Positions 1 through 8,981 of a stretch of 64,000 nt of DNA are shown here, piece after piece. The notes beneath the pieces were generated by a model, which saw only the letters and a list, made by a program, of their open reading frames with translations, was not told where the DNA came from and ran no database searches. The stretch comes from Pseudomonadota bacterium (lineage in GTDB: Bacteria > Pseudomonadota > Alphaproteobacteria > Rhizobiales > Xanthobacteraceae), in contig JAFEFL010000013.1 of assembly GCA_018240595.1 (NCBI GenBank), forward strand, positions 1-64,000, read 5' to 3'. Each line of letters starts with the position of its first letter. Within the stretch, counting starts at the first letter, position 1. Both the position numbers and the translations under genes were made by a program.

Positions 1-300
1 CCGGGAGGTCGCGGGCAGCCGTCCGGGGCTACTACGAGCCCCCGCCCTTCAGTGGGCTGGACGCGGTGCCGGTGAAGGCGGGCGAAAGCCTGCCGGAGGT
101 CGTCGCTCCGCGAGGGGCGCCGATCGTGACCGGCGCCCGGAAGCTACGGCCCCGCGAACAGAAATCGCCGCCAGCGGAGCGCCGTGAGGCGCCTCTCCGT
201 GATCGCAAACGGAGAGAAGACGCCTCGCCAGCGTCTCGGGCGGCCGCGCCGGCCGCTCAGGAGGTTTCGCAAACCTCCGCGTTTCACGGCGCTCCGCTCC
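1..300. other. Hairpin-rich region without a convincing gene
   Basis: Positions 1-534 carry no gene I can support. The first 300 bases hold many strong inverted repeats: a 6-bp stem 25-30/37-42; a 7-bp stem 77-83/88-94 closed by a GAAA tetraloop; an 8-bp stem 115-122/131-138; a perfect 12-bp stem 176-187/284-295 that encloses hairpins 193-200/209-216 (with outer stem 186-191/221-226), 240-245/251-256 and 260-278. One plus-strand frame is open from the left edge with GC-rich third positions to about 170, so the tail of a protein gene cannot be excluded, but no stop is reached before the frame runs into the kinase gene. It could be a structured RNA or a palindromic intergenic element. Positions 300-534 show nothing beyond the kinase leader. 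Confidence 0.4.
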
Positions 301-534
301 CCTCGACTTCATCGAGGCGGGCAACAACTGCGAACTCCGGCGCCCCCGCGCCGTTAACAACAGGGGCGATGACGCACGCCCACGGATGGTTGTTGAGGTG
401 CAGTGCAGCGCGGTTTCGCCAAGCAGAGAGTTTCAACTCGCAAGCCGGCAGACAGTTCGAGCGCGGCCGAGAAAAATATAAATTCTTGCGTGCGGCCGCC
501 GTGGTAATGCGATGCTCTGAGGGGCGCTTCTTTT

Positions 535-2760
535 ATGACGAACCGCGAAATTATCTCGACACCCTTGCTGATCACCGCGCCGGAATGGCGGCAGATCGTC
601 GACAGCGCCACCGACACGGCCATCATCACCACCGATCCCGGCGGAAAGGTGACGAGCTGGAACGAAGGCGCGCGCCGGCTGCTCGGCTGGGAAGAACACG
701 AGATGCTCGGGCATACGCTCGCCCGCCTGTTCACCGACGCCGACCGGCAGAACGGCACTCTGGCCCGCGAATACCACGATGCCGCGGCCAAAGGCCTGGG
801 CGGCGGCGAGGAAGGCTGGCGGCTGCGCAAGGACGGCGAACGCGTTTGGGCGACCGGCGAGATTACGCCGATCCGCAGCGATGGCGGCGACATCATCGGC
901 TACGTCAAGATCCTGCGCGACCGCACCCAGCGCCGCGAGGCCGAGGTAAGCCTGCGTGAGGAACGCCGCGCACTGGAAATTCTCAATCGTGCCGGCTCGG
1001 CGCTCGCGGCCGAGACCGACTTGCATCGTGTCGTGCAGATCGTCACCGACGCCGGCGTCGAGTTGTCCGGCGCCCAGTTCGGGGCATTCTTCTACAATGT
1101 CACCGCCGACAACGGCGAGAGCTACATGCTGTACACGCTGTCCGGCGTGCCGATGGAGTCATTCTCCAAGTTTCCGATGCCGCGCAACACCGATGTGTTC
1201 GCGCCGACCTTCAATGGCGAAGGCATCGTCCGCTCCAACGACATCACCAAGGATCCGCGCTACGGCCGCAACGCACCGCGCAAGGGCATGCCGGAAGGCC
1301 ACCTGCCCGTCCGCAGTTATCTCGCCGTGCCAGTCATATCGCGCTCCGGCGAGGTGATCGGCGGACTGTTCTTCGGCCACGCCCAGACCGGCGTCTTTAC
1401 CGAACGCTCCGAACGCGGCATGGCGGGCCTCGCCGCCGAAGCCGCGGTCGCCATCGACAACGTGCGGCTGACGCGCTCGGCCCAGAGGGAGATCGAAGAG
1501 CGCAAGCGCGCCGAAGAAGCGCTGCGCGAACTGAACGCCACGCTTGAGCGCCAGGTCGCCGAGCGCACCGAGGAGCTTCGCATCAAGGACGAAGCGCTGC
1601 GGCAGTCGCAGAAGATGGAAGCGGTCGGCCAGCTCACCGGCGGCGTCGCCCACGATTTCAATAACCTGCTGCAGATCATCATCGGCAATCTCGAAACCCT
1701 CGAGCGCACGGTTCCGGAATCCTCCGGCCGCCTGCACCGTGCCGTGCAGAGCGCCATGAACGGCGCGCGCCGCGCCGCCTCGCTGACGCGCCGCCTCCTC
1801 GCCTTCTCGCGCCGTCAGCCGCTCGATCCCAAGCCGATCGACGTCAATGTGCTCGTCACCGGCATGTCCGAATTGCTGCACCGCTCGCTCGGCGAGACCA
1901 TCGAGATCGAGACGGTGCGCGCCGCCGGCCTGTGGCGCGTCGAAGCCGACGCCAACGAGCTCGAGGCCGCCATTCTCAATCTTGCCGTCAATGCCCGCGA
2001 CGCCATGCCTGCCGGCGGCCGGCTGACCATCGAAACCGCCAACAGTTATATCGACGAGGCCTATGCCGCCGGTCAGGCCGAAGTCACGCCCGGCCAGTAT
2101 GTCGCCATCTCGATCTCGGATACCGGTGAAGGCATGGATGCCGAAACGACGGCGCGCGCCTTCGAACCGTTCTTCACCACCAAGCCGGTCGGCCGCGGCA
2201 CCGGCCTCGGCCTCAGTCAGGTGTACGGCTTCGTCAAGCAGTCGGGCGGCCACGTCAAACTGTATTCCGAGCCGGGCCAGGGCACGACGGTGCGCATCTA
2301 TCTGCCGCGCCGCGAGGGCGACACCGAGCCGGTCGAGACCGTGACGGACGCGCCGATTCCCGAAGGCGAGCGCGAGGAGACCATCCTCGTCGTCGAAGAT
2401 GACGATGACGTGCGCGCGTATTCGGCCGAGTCGCTGCGCGAACTCGGCTATCGCGTCATCGAGGCTCATGACGGCAACGCGGCGCTGCGCCTCCTCGAGC
2501 ATCAGCCGCGCATCGACCTGCTGTTCACCGACGTGGTGCTGCCCGGTGGTCTCACGGGCGCCCAGGTCGCCGCGCAGGCGCGCGCCCTGCGGCCCGATCT
2601 CAAGGTGCTGTTCACCACCGGCTATGCGCGCAACGCCATCGTCCACCACGGCAGGCTGGACAAGGGCGTGCAACTTCTGACAAAGCCGTTCTCCTTCAAG
2701 GATCTCGCGGCCAAGATCCGTGACGTCCTCGACAACCCAGGAAGATCGGCGGAAGCGTGA
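535..2760 (+). CDS. PAS-GAF hybrid sensor histidine kinase with C-terminal receiver
   Basis: A 741-residue soluble hybrid kinase with no membrane segment. Domains in order: PAS (about 15-130), GAF (about 145-305), a coiled-coil linker (about 310-360), HisKA with phosphoacceptor H373 in the motif GGVAHDFNN, HATPase_c with N box NLAVNARDAM, DTGEGM and GRGTGLGLS, then a receiver domain (about 615-735) with acidic pair EDDDD, phospho-acceptor D666 in FTDVVLPG and K717 in TKPF. All catalytic residues are present. The PAS and GAF domains suggest a cytoplasmic small-molecule, redox or light cue, but no ligand can be read from the sequence. The ATG at 535 follows a purine-rich stretch (GAGGGGCG, about 518-525). 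No partner response regulator with an output domain is adjacent. Confidence 0.93.
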   Translation: MTNREIISTPLLITAPEWRQIVDSATDTAIITTDPGGKVTSWNEGARRLLGWEEHEMLGHTLARLFTDADRQNGTLAREYHDAAAKGLGGGEEGWRLRKDGERVWATGEITPIRSDGGDIIGYVKILRDRTQRREAEVSLREERRALEILNRAGSALAAETDLHRVVQIVTDAGVELSGAQFGAFFYNVTADNGESYMLYTLSGVPMESFSKFPMPRNTDVFAPTFNGEGIVRSNDITKDPRYGRNAPRKGMPEGHLPVRSYLAVPVISRSGEVIGGLFFGHAQTGVFTERSERGMAGLAAEAAVAIDNVRLTRSAQREIEERKRAEEALRELNATLERQVAERTEELRIKDEALRQSQKMEAVGQLTGGVAHDFNNLLQIIIGNLETLERTVPESSGRLHRAVQSAMNGARRAASLTRRLLAFSRRQPLDPKPIDVNVLVTGMSELLHRSLGETIEIETVRAAGLWRVEADANELEAAILNLAVNARDAMPAGGRLTIETANSYIDEAYAAGQAEVTPGQYVAISISDTGEGMDAETTARAFEPFFTTKPVGRGTGLGLSQVYGFVKQSGGHVKLYSEPGQGTTVRIYLPRREGDTEPVETVTDAPIPEGEREETILVVEDDDDVRAYSAESLRELGYRVIEAHDGNAALRLLEHQPRIDLLFTDVVLPGGLTGAQVAAQARALRPDLKVLFTTGYARNAIVHHGRLDKGVQLLTKPFSFKDLAAKIRDVLDNPGRSAEA

Positions 2761-2793
2761 CAGTCGCCTCTCGGCCCCAAACAGGCGGCGCGC

Positions 2794-2991
2794 ATGGCCA
2801 ACATCTCGCATAGGATTCGTCTGTTCAACGAATCCTATCGCCTGGCCTGGCAACTACTGACGGTCAACGGCGAGAAGACGGCGCCACCGGACCTTGCAGT
2901 GCGCCTCAGCGACAACATCCGGGCGCTGATCGGCGCCGGTTATGACGACGTCGACGCCATCGTTGCCGAGGTGGTGCGGCGCATGAACTGA
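2794..2991 (+). CDS. Small conserved hypothetical protein
   Basis: A 65-residue protein of unknown function starting 33 bp after the kinase stop codon, so probably co-transcribed with it. It is predicted helical, with a basic/aromatic N-terminus and an acidic C-terminal half (motif GYDDVDAIVAEVVRRMN). No signal peptide, cysteine or recognisable domain is present. Codon use matches its neighbours, and the tRNA-Gln gene lies just downstream on the other strand. A role with the kinase is only inferred from position. Confidence 0.65.
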   Translation: MANISHRIRLFNESYRLAWQLLTVNGEKTAPPDLAVRLSDNIRALIGAGYDDVDAIVAEVVRRMN

Positions 2992-3004
2992 ACGGGAAGG
3001 AGGC

Positions 3005-3079
3005 TGGCTGGGGCGGGAGGGATCGAACCTCCGAATGGCGGAATCAAAATCCGCTGCCTTACCGCTTGGCTACGCCCCA
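3005..3079 (-). tRNA. tRNA-Gln (anticodon UUG)
   Basis: Read on the minus strand the 75 bases fold as a cloverleaf: acceptor stem TGGGGCG/CGCCCCA with discriminator G and encoded CCA, anticodon stem GCGGA/TCCGC around loop TTTTGAT (anticodon TTG, glutamine), and a T arm with GGTTCGATCC. It lies between the small protein gene and the acyl-CoA dehydrogenase. Confidence 0.95.
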
Positions 3080-3238
3080 AGACCACGGGAATTGGCCCAA
3101 CGCAGCGCGAAGCGCCCCTGAGCTGGCGCGGACCATAGCGATGCCGCCCGGCATCCGCAACATGAGGCCATACCCTTGATCGGCCGGGCTTATCCGCCCG
3201 GCTTTGACCTCCGCTCGGGCCCGGCTAGATTGCCCGCC

Positions 3239-4960
3239 ATGACATACCGCGCGCCCGTTGCCGACATCGCCTTTGCCCTCAAACACGCCGCCGGCCTGAA
3301 GGCCGCCATCGACGAGGGCCTCTACGGCGACCTCGACGAGGCGACCGTCGACTCCGTGCTGGAGGAAGCCGGCAAGTTCGCCTCCGACGTCATCGCGCCG
3401 CTCAATGCGGTCGGCGACAAGTTCGGCACCCCGTTCAAGGACGGCAACGTCACCACCCCGCCCGGCTGGAAGGAGGCCTACACCTCGTGGGCCGCCGCCG
3501 GCTGGAACGGCCTCGCCTCGCCCGCCGATTTCGGCGGCCAGGAACTGCCGCACGCGGTCAACGCCGCCTGCATCGAAATGTGGAATGCGGCGTCGATGGC
3601 TTTCGGCATCGGCCCGGTGCTGACCATGGCCGCAGTCGATGCGCTGCACGCCTATGGCAGCGACGAGCTCAAGCAGAAATATCTCGAGAAGCTGATCAGC
3701 GGCGAATGGATGGGCACGATGCAGCTCACCGAGCCGCAGGCCGGTTCCGATGTCGGCGCGTTGCGCACCAAGGCCGAGCGCGCGAGCGACGGCACCTACC
3801 GCATCACCGGCTCGAAGATCTTCATCACCTATGGCGAGCACGACCTCACCGACAACATCATCCACTTCGTGCTCGCCCGCCTGCCCGATGCCCCGGCCGG
3901 CACCAAGGGCATCTCGCTGTTCCTGGTACCGAAGTTCCTGGCCGACGGTTCGCGCAACGACGTGCGCGCGCATTCGATCGAGCACAAGCTCGGCATTCAC
4001 GCCTCGCCGACCTGCACCATGGTCTATGGCGACAAGGGCGGAGCGATCGGCTGGCTGATCGGGCAAGAGCACAAGGGCATGCTGTGCATGTTCACGATGA
4101 TGAACCGCGCACGGCTCGCCGTCGGCCTGCAGGGCGTCGCCATTGCCGAGCGCGCGCTGCAGCAGGCCAACGCCTATGCGCGCGAGCGCAGGCAGATGGG
4201 TCACGCGATCATCGACTATCCGGACGTCAAGCGCATGCTGCTGACCATGCGTTCGCTCACCGGCGCGGCGCGCGCCATCTCTTATGCAACGGGTGTCGCG
4301 CTCGACCGCTCGATCCGCGCCAAGGACGAAGGCGCGCGGCAGAAGGCACACGAGCTCGCTTCGCTGCTGACGCCGGTCGCCAAGGCGTTCTCCACCGACA
4401 TCGGCATCGAGGTCGCCTCGCTCGGCGTGCAGATTCACGGCGGCATGGGCTTCATCGAGGAGACCGGCGCGGCGCAGCATTATCGCGACGCCCGCATCGC
4501 CGCGATCTATGAAGGCACCAACGGCATCCAGGCCATCGATCTCGTCACCCGCAAGGTGCCGCTCGACAACGGCAACACCGTCGCCACCTATATCGCGGGC
4601 TTGCGCGGGACCATCGATCAGGTGAAGGCGAGCAACGTGCCGGCCTTCGGTGATACTGCGGCGCGGCTGGCTGAGGCCGTCGACGCGCTCGAACGTGCGA
4701 CGCAATGGCTGCTGAAGCAGAAGAATTCGCCGGACGCTTTGGCCGGCGCGACGCCGTATCTGCGATTGTTCGGCAACGCCGTCGGCGGTGTCATGCTCGC
4801 CGAACAGGCGCTGATCGCGCTGCGCGAAGGCGATGGCGCGGCGCGCACGGCGCTGGCGCGTTTCTTCGCCGAGAATGTCGCGGTGACTTCGGGCGGCCTC
4901 GAGCGCAACGTCACGGAAGGCGCGCAGAGCATCGTCAACGCCGAGGCGGCGCTGGCGTAA
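3239..4960 (+). CDS. Acyl-CoA dehydrogenase, long (DmdC-like) family
   Basis: A 573-residue FAD-dependent acyl-CoA dehydrogenase with a C-terminal extension beyond the usual 380-400 residues, as in the DmdC (3-methylmercaptopropionyl-CoA dehydrogenase) and AcdA-like branch. Visible motifs: the FAD/substrate loop MQLTEPQAGSDVGALRTKA, the quaternary-contact region RQMGHAIIDYPDVKRML, QIHGGMGFIEETGAAQHYRDARI, and the probable catalytic-base motif IYEGTNGIQA. It oxidises an acyl-CoA to the 2,3-enoyl-CoA and passes electrons to ETF. The true substrate is unknown: DmdC-type enzymes occur in many bacteria that do not use DMSP. An upstream in-frame ATG at 3176 is rejected because the family starts near MTYRAPVAD. 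A DmdB-like ligase lies at 29.6 kb in the same window. Confidence 0.93.
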   Translation: MTYRAPVADIAFALKHAAGLKAAIDEGLYGDLDEATVDSVLEEAGKFASDVIAPLNAVGDKFGTPFKDGNVTTPPGWKEAYTSWAAAGWNGLASPADFGGQELPHAVNAACIEMWNAASMAFGIGPVLTMAAVDALHAYGSDELKQKYLEKLISGEWMGTMQLTEPQAGSDVGALRTKAERASDGTYRITGSKIFITYGEHDLTDNIIHFVLARLPDAPAGTKGISLFLVPKFLADGSRNDVRAHSIEHKLGIHASPTCTMVYGDKGGAIGWLIGQEHKGMLCMFTMMNRARLAVGLQGVAIAERALQQANAYARERRQMGHAIIDYPDVKRMLLTMRSLTGAARAISYATGVALDRSIRAKDEGARQKAHELASLLTPVAKAFSTDIGIEVASLGVQIHGGMGFIEETGAAQHYRDARIAAIYEGTNGIQAIDLVTRKVPLDNGNTVATYIAGLRGTIDQVKASNVPAFGDTAARLAEAVDALERATQWLLKQKNSPDALAGATPYLRLFGNAVGGVMLAEQALIALREGDGAARTALARFFAENVAVTSGGLERNVTEGAQSIVNAEAALA

Positions 4961-4964
4961 CGCC

Positions 4965-5381
4965 TCACGGCATCCGGCCGCCTTCGAAATCGAACGTCCA
5001 GCCGGCGTCGTTGACCGCCTTCTCGACCGCATTGCGGGTCTGGCCGTAATCGACCGTGCCGCCGCCTTTCGGCGAGGTATCGGTGCGACTGCCGGAGCGC
5101 GTCCAGCCGCTGGTGGTCGTCACTTCCACCGATAAAGTCGGTGGCGGCAGACCCGAGCTTTTCTCGAGCACCACCTCGCGGAAATGCACCGCCTTCGCCG
5201 CCTCGTCGAAACGGCAGGACATGCGGTAGGTCACTTTGCGGGTGCCAAGAAACCACTTGGCGAGGATCTTTTCGGCTTCGCCGGCCAGGCCGCCGTCCTT
5301 GTCGGTGGCGGCGATACCGGCCGCGGCCAGCACCGCTTTGACGCTGGCTTTCAGATCGGCTGTGGCGGCGGGCGTCTGCAT
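4965..5381 (-). CDS. Conserved hypothetical protein
   Basis: A 138-residue protein, convergent with the acyl-CoA dehydrogenase (4 bp between stops). It has no signal peptide or membrane segment. The sequence shows an N-terminal helical half (ADLKASVKAVLAAAGIAA), a central beta-rich stretch with one cysteine (TYRMSCRFDEAAKAVHFREV), then a Ser/Thr/Gly-rich segment and a terminal WTFDFEGGRMP. I do not recognise the family. Codon use is typical of the window and the divergent SDR gene begins 110 bp upstream. Confidence 0.7.
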   Translation of the reverse strand: MQTPAATADLKASVKAVLAAAGIAATDKDGGLAGEAEKILAKWFLGTRKVTYRMSCRFDEAAKAVHFREVVLEKSSGLPPPTLSVEVTTTSGWTRSGSRTDTSPKGGGTVDYGQTRNAVEKAVNDAGWTFDFEGGRMP

Positions 5382-5491
5382 AACAACAGGTTAGGCCGCG
5401 CGCCAAAATCCATATTGACCCATATCAAGATCGAGCCGTCCGCAGTAGATTGCCGGTCAGGGCCGCTGGGCCGAAGAAGCAGAGGGCGGAA

Positions 5492-6352
5492 ATGTCACTG
5501 AAGGGCAAAACGCTGTTCATCACCGGCGCGTCGCGCGGTATCGGGCTCGCCATCGCGCTGCGCGCCGCGCGCGACGGCGCCAATGTCGCCATTGCCGCCA
5601 AGACCACCGAGCCGCATCCCAAGTTAGAGGGCACCATCTACACCGCCGCCGAGGACATCGAGAAGGCCGGCGGCAAGGCGCTGCCGCTCGTCGTCGATGT
5701 GCGCGAGGAAGCGCAGGTCAAGGAGGCGCTCGACAAGACCGCGGCCACGTTCGGTGGCCTCGACATCGTCGTCAACAATGCCAGCGCCATCTCGCTGACG
5801 CCGGTGGCGCAGACCGACATGAAGCGCTTCGACCTGATGCATCAGATCAACGCACGCGGCACCTTCATGGTGTCGAAATACGCCCTGCCCCATCTGGCCA
5901 AGGCGGCGAACCCGCACATCCTGATGCTGTCGCCGCCGCTCGACATGGCGGTGAAGTGGTTCGCGCCGCACACCGCTTATTCGATGGCCAAGTTCGGCAT
6001 GAGCCTCGTGGTGCTCGGCCTTGCCGGCGAGCAGCACGGCAAGATCGCCGTCAATGCGCTGTGGCCGCGCACCACCATCGCCACCGCAGCGGTCAGGAAC
6101 CTGCTCGGCGGCGATGCGCTGATGAACATGTCGCGCACGCCGGACATCCTCGCCGAAGCCGCCTGGCGTATTTTCCAGAAGCCGAAGAGCTTCAGCGGGA
6201 ACTTCCTGATCGACGACACCTTCCTCGCCGCCGAGGGCGTTACCGATTTCGATCAGTATCGCGTTAACCCGAGCCAGCCACTGCAGGTCGATTTCTTCGT
6301 GCCGGATTCGATCCCGGCGCCGGCGGGGGTCAGCCTCAAGGCGATGAAATAG
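5492..6352 (+). CDS. SDR family oxidoreductase, HSDL2-like
   Basis: A 286-residue short-chain dehydrogenase. It has the NAD(P) motif TGASRGIGLA (residues about 10-19), NNASA in the core, and the active-site Tyr-Lys in HTAYSMAKFGMS. The chain and the C-terminal FLIDDTFLAAEGVTDFDQY segment resemble the catalytic part of hydroxysteroid dehydrogenase-like protein 2 and its bacterial relatives, often annotated as peroxisomal-type fatty-acid or sterol dehydrogenases. The start at 5492 follows GAGGGCGGAA; the in-frame ATG at 5450 lacks such a site. The substrate is unknown. Confidence 0.9.
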   Translation: MSLKGKTLFITGASRGIGLAIALRAARDGANVAIAAKTTEPHPKLEGTIYTAAEDIEKAGGKALPLVVDVREEAQVKEALDKTAATFGGLDIVVNNASAISLTPVAQTDMKRFDLMHQINARGTFMVSKYALPHLAKAANPHILMLSPPLDMAVKWFAPHTAYSMAKFGMSLVVLGLAGEQHGKIAVNALWPRTTIATAAVRNLLGGDALMNMSRTPDILAEAAWRIFQKPKSFSGNFLIDDTFLAAEGVTDFDQYRVNPSQPLQVDFFVPDSIPAPAGVSLKAMK

Positions 6353-6394
6353 ACGGTCGTTGAAACAGGCCTCCCTGAGGGCTACATACTTACG

Positions 6395-7324
6395 ATGTCC
6401 ACTCTCCTCATCTCCCATCCCGCCTGCATCAAACACGACGTACCGCCGGGGCATCCCGAACGGCCGGATCGCATGCGCGCGGTCGACGAGGCGCTGGCCG
6501 CCGAGGCTTTCCAGATGCTGGCGCGCGAACAGGCGCCGATGGCCGACGGCGATGTGGTCAGCCTTGCCCACCCGCTCGATTATTTCGAGGCGATCCGGGA
6601 AGCCTCGCCGTCCGAAGGCATGGTGCGGATCGACGCCGATACGACGATGTCGCCGGGCTCTTTCGAGGCGGCTTTGCGCTGCGCCGGCGGCGCGGTGCTG
6701 GCGGTCGATGAAGTGATGACCGGCAAGGTGTCGAACGCCTTCGTCGCCACCCGCCCGCCGGGTCATCATGCCGAGACGGCAAAGCCGATGGGCTTCTGCT
6801 TCTTCAACAACGCCGCGATCGCGGCGCGCTACGCGCAGAAGAAGCATGGCATCGAGCGTGCCGCCATCGTCGATTTCGACGTGCATCACGGCAACGGCAC
6901 GCAGGACATCTTCTGGGCCGACAAGACCGTGCTCTATGAATCGACGCACGAGATGCCGCTCTATCCCGGCACCGGCGCCATCGGCGAGCGCGGCGAATTC
7001 GACACCATCGTCAACGCGCCGCTGCGCGCCGGCGACGGCGGCGAGCAGTTCCGCGAAGCCTTCGAGACCGTGATCCTGCCGCGGCTGCGCCGCTTCTCGC
7101 CGGACCTTCTCATCATCTCGGCCGGCTTCGACGCGCACATGCGCGACCCGCTCGCCAATCTCAATCTGGTCGAAGCCGATTACGCCTGGGCGACCAAGAA
7201 GCTGATGGAAATCGCCGACGAGACGGGGCATGGCCGCGTCGTCTCGCTGCTCGAAGGCGGCTACGATTTGCAGGGGCTGGCCCGGTCGGTCGCCGCCCAT
7301 GTCGGCGCGCTGATGCGGGGGTAG
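6395..7324 (+). CDS. Histone deacetylase-family (class II-like) deacetylase
   Basis: A 309-residue zinc-dependent deacetylase of the HDAC/AcuC/acetylpolyamine amidohydrolase superfamily. All signature motifs are present: HPERPDRMRAV near the N-terminus, RPPGHHA (the His pair of the charge relay), GFCFFNNAAIAARYA, the metal ligands in DFDVHHGNGTQDIF and SAGFDAHMRDP, and C-terminal LLEGGYDL. It removes acetyl or related acyl groups from lysine, polyamines or small amides; the substrate cannot be assigned. It starts 42 bp after the SDR gene and may be co-transcribed. Its stop codon directly abuts the stop of the convergent SDR gene. Confidence 0.94.
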   Translation: MSTLLISHPACIKHDVPPGHPERPDRMRAVDEALAAEAFQMLAREQAPMADGDVVSLAHPLDYFEAIREASPSEGMVRIDADTTMSPGSFEAALRCAGGAVLAVDEVMTGKVSNAFVATRPPGHHAETAKPMGFCFFNNAAIAARYAQKKHGIERAAIVDFDVHHGNGTQDIFWADKTVLYESTHEMPLYPGTGAIGERGEFDTIVNAPLRAGDGGEQFREAFETVILPRLRRFSPDLLIISAGFDAHMRDPLANLNLVEADYAWATKKLMEIADETGHGRVVSLLEGGYDLQGLARSVAAHVGALMRG

Positions 7325-8086
7325 CTATTTGGCGGTCAGCCCGCCATCGATCGGCAGATCCGCGCCGGTGACAAAGCCGCTGTCGTCCGACAATAAATAG
7401 AGACACAGCGCGGCCACCTCGGACGGCTTGCCGAGGCGGCCGATCGGAATTTCCGCGCTCATCTTGTCCATAGCACTGCCCGGGTCGCGCGCCGTGCCGG
7501 CGATGCCATCGACCATCGGACCTTCTAGGAAGGCCGGACACACGGCGTTGCAGCGGATCGGCGGTCTGTTGCGGGCGCCGAGCAGCGCCACCGATTTGGT
7601 CAGCAGCGACACGCCGCCCTTCGACGCGTTGTAGGCGGCGAGATTGTACCCGCCGACCAGCCCCGACACCGACGACAGATTGACGATCGAGCCGCCGCGC
7701 TCCTTGAGCAGCGGAAAGGCGTATTTGCAGCCGAGGAAGGTGCCGTCGAGATTGATCGACAGCACGCGGCGCCACGTCGCGAAGTCGAGCTTTTCGACAC
7801 TGCCGATGGCGACGATGCCGGCGGCATTGACCAGGCCATCGAGCCGGCCGTGGCGCTCGCCCACCTCGGCAACCACACGCTGCCAGCTCTCCTCCGACGT
7901 GACGTCGAGTGTCAGGTCTGCGCCTTTGAGATCGGTGGCAATGGCGATGCCGCCGGCCTTGCGCACGCCCTCGGCCACTGCTGCGCCGACGGCGCCGGCT
8001 GCGCCGGTGATGAGAATGATTTTGTCCTTGAGTGCAGCCACGCGCGTTTCTTTCATTGCCTCGATGCCACATTCTGTTGCATTCAC
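7325..8086 (-). CDS. SDR family oxidoreductase
   Basis: A classical short-chain dehydrogenase of up to 253 residues: TGAAGAVGAAVA cofactor motif, NAAGI, catalytic S in NLSSVSGLVGG, Y-x3-K in YNASKGG, and the C-terminal signature FVTGADLPIDGGLTAK. D in ATDLKGAD at the end of strand 2 favours NAD over NADP. The start is uncertain: ATG at 8086 or ATG at 8056 (MKETRV), which leaves a more usual N-terminus. It is divergent from the next SDR with only 6 bp between the outer start codons. The substrate is unknown. Confidence 0.9.
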   Translation of the reverse strand: MNATECGIEAMKETRVAALKDKIILITGAAGAVGAAVAEGVRKAGGIAIATDLKGADLTLDVTSEESWQRVVAEVGERHGRLDGLVNAAGIVAIGSVEKLDFATWRRVLSINLDGTFLGCKYAFPLLKERGGSIVNLSSVSGLVGGYNLAAYNASKGGVSLLTKSVALLGARNRPPIRCNAVCPAFLEGPMVDGIAGTARDPGSAMDKMSAEIPIGRLGKPSEVAALCLYLLSDDSGFVTGADLPIDGGLTAK

Positions 8087-8092
8087 TCGACG

Positions 8093-8905
8093 ATGTCATC
8101 CGATGGGTCACTCCTGACGCCCGTCTGCCTGGTCACCGGCGCCTCATCGGGCATCGGCGCCGAGCTGGCGCGCGTCTTCGCTGCCGAGGGTCACCGCGTC
8201 GTGCTCACGGCGCGGCACGAACACGCCCTGAACACCGTGGCCGACGGGATCGCCGTCAGCGGCGCGCCGCGGCCGCAAGTCATCGCCGCCGACCTCGCGG
8301 CCGCCGACGGCATCGAGCGTCTTGCACGGGCGCTCGCGGCAGCCGGCCTCGAACCGGCTTATCTCGTCAACAATGCCGGCTTCGGCCTGGTCGGCGATGC
8401 CGCCCTCATCGACCGCAACGAACAGCTTCGCATCGTCGATCTCAACAACCGCGCATTGACCGATCTGACGCTGCGCTTCCTCGACAGCATTACGCGGCAC
8501 AAGGGCGGCATCCTCAATGTCGCCTCGATCGCCGCGTTCCTGCCCGGCCCCGGCATGGCCGTCTATCACGCCTCCAAGGCTTATGTGCTGTCGCTCAGCG
8601 AAGCGCTGCACGAAGAGCTGAAGGAGGACGGCGTGCGCGTCTGCGCGCTGTGCCCAGGCCCGTCGCCGGCAACCTCCTTCTTCCGCCGCGCCGGGCTGCC
8701 GGCGGACTATTTCCCCGCCGTGTTGATGCGCGATGCCGCCAGCATCGCGCGCGCCGGGTATGACGGCTTCATGGGCGGCCACCGCGTCGTGGTGCCGGGC
8801 AAGCCGAGCCGGATCGTCACCTTGCTGCCGCGACTCCTGCCGCGCTGGCTGGTGCGGGGATTTGGCGGCTGGCGCTGGCGGCGCAAGCGGCGCGCGCTTA
8901 TGTGA
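8093..8905 (+). CDS. SDR family NAD(P)-dependent oxidoreductase
   Basis: A 270-residue member of the DltE/YqjQ-like short-chain dehydrogenase group: TGASSGIGAELARVFAAEG, NNAGFGLVGD, catalytic S in NVASIAAFLPGP and Y-x3-K in VYHASKAYVLS, then CPGPSPATSF. The C-terminus is strongly basic (RWRRKRRALM) after a hydrophobic stretch LLPRLLPRWLVRGFG, suggesting peripheral membrane attachment. ATG at 8093 is the start that precedes the cofactor motif at the usual distance. The substrate is unknown. Confidence 0.9.
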   Translation: MSSDGSLLTPVCLVTGASSGIGAELARVFAAEGHRVVLTARHEHALNTVADGIAVSGAPRPQVIAADLAAADGIERLARALAAAGLEPAYLVNNAGFGLVGDAALIDRNEQLRIVDLNNRALTDLTLRFLDSITRHKGGILNVASIAAFLPGPGMAVYHASKAYVLSLSEALHEELKEDGVRVCALCPGPSPATSFFRRAGLPADYFPAVLMRDAASIARAGYDGFMGGHRVVVPGKPSRIVTLLPRLLPRWLVRGFGGWRWRRKRRALM

Positions 8906-8981
8906 ATAACCGGGGGCCGCGACCCTATCCCCCGCCGCGGGAGGCCATTAGGATGCGGACCGCAGAAGGACACCGACAGCG

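Noticed and set aside
66..959. 297-codon plus-strand frame at the left edge overlapping the kinase
   Set aside because: The distal half overlaps the PAS-GAF kinase in another frame and has no domain; the first 170 bases could still be a gene tail and are noted with the structured region.
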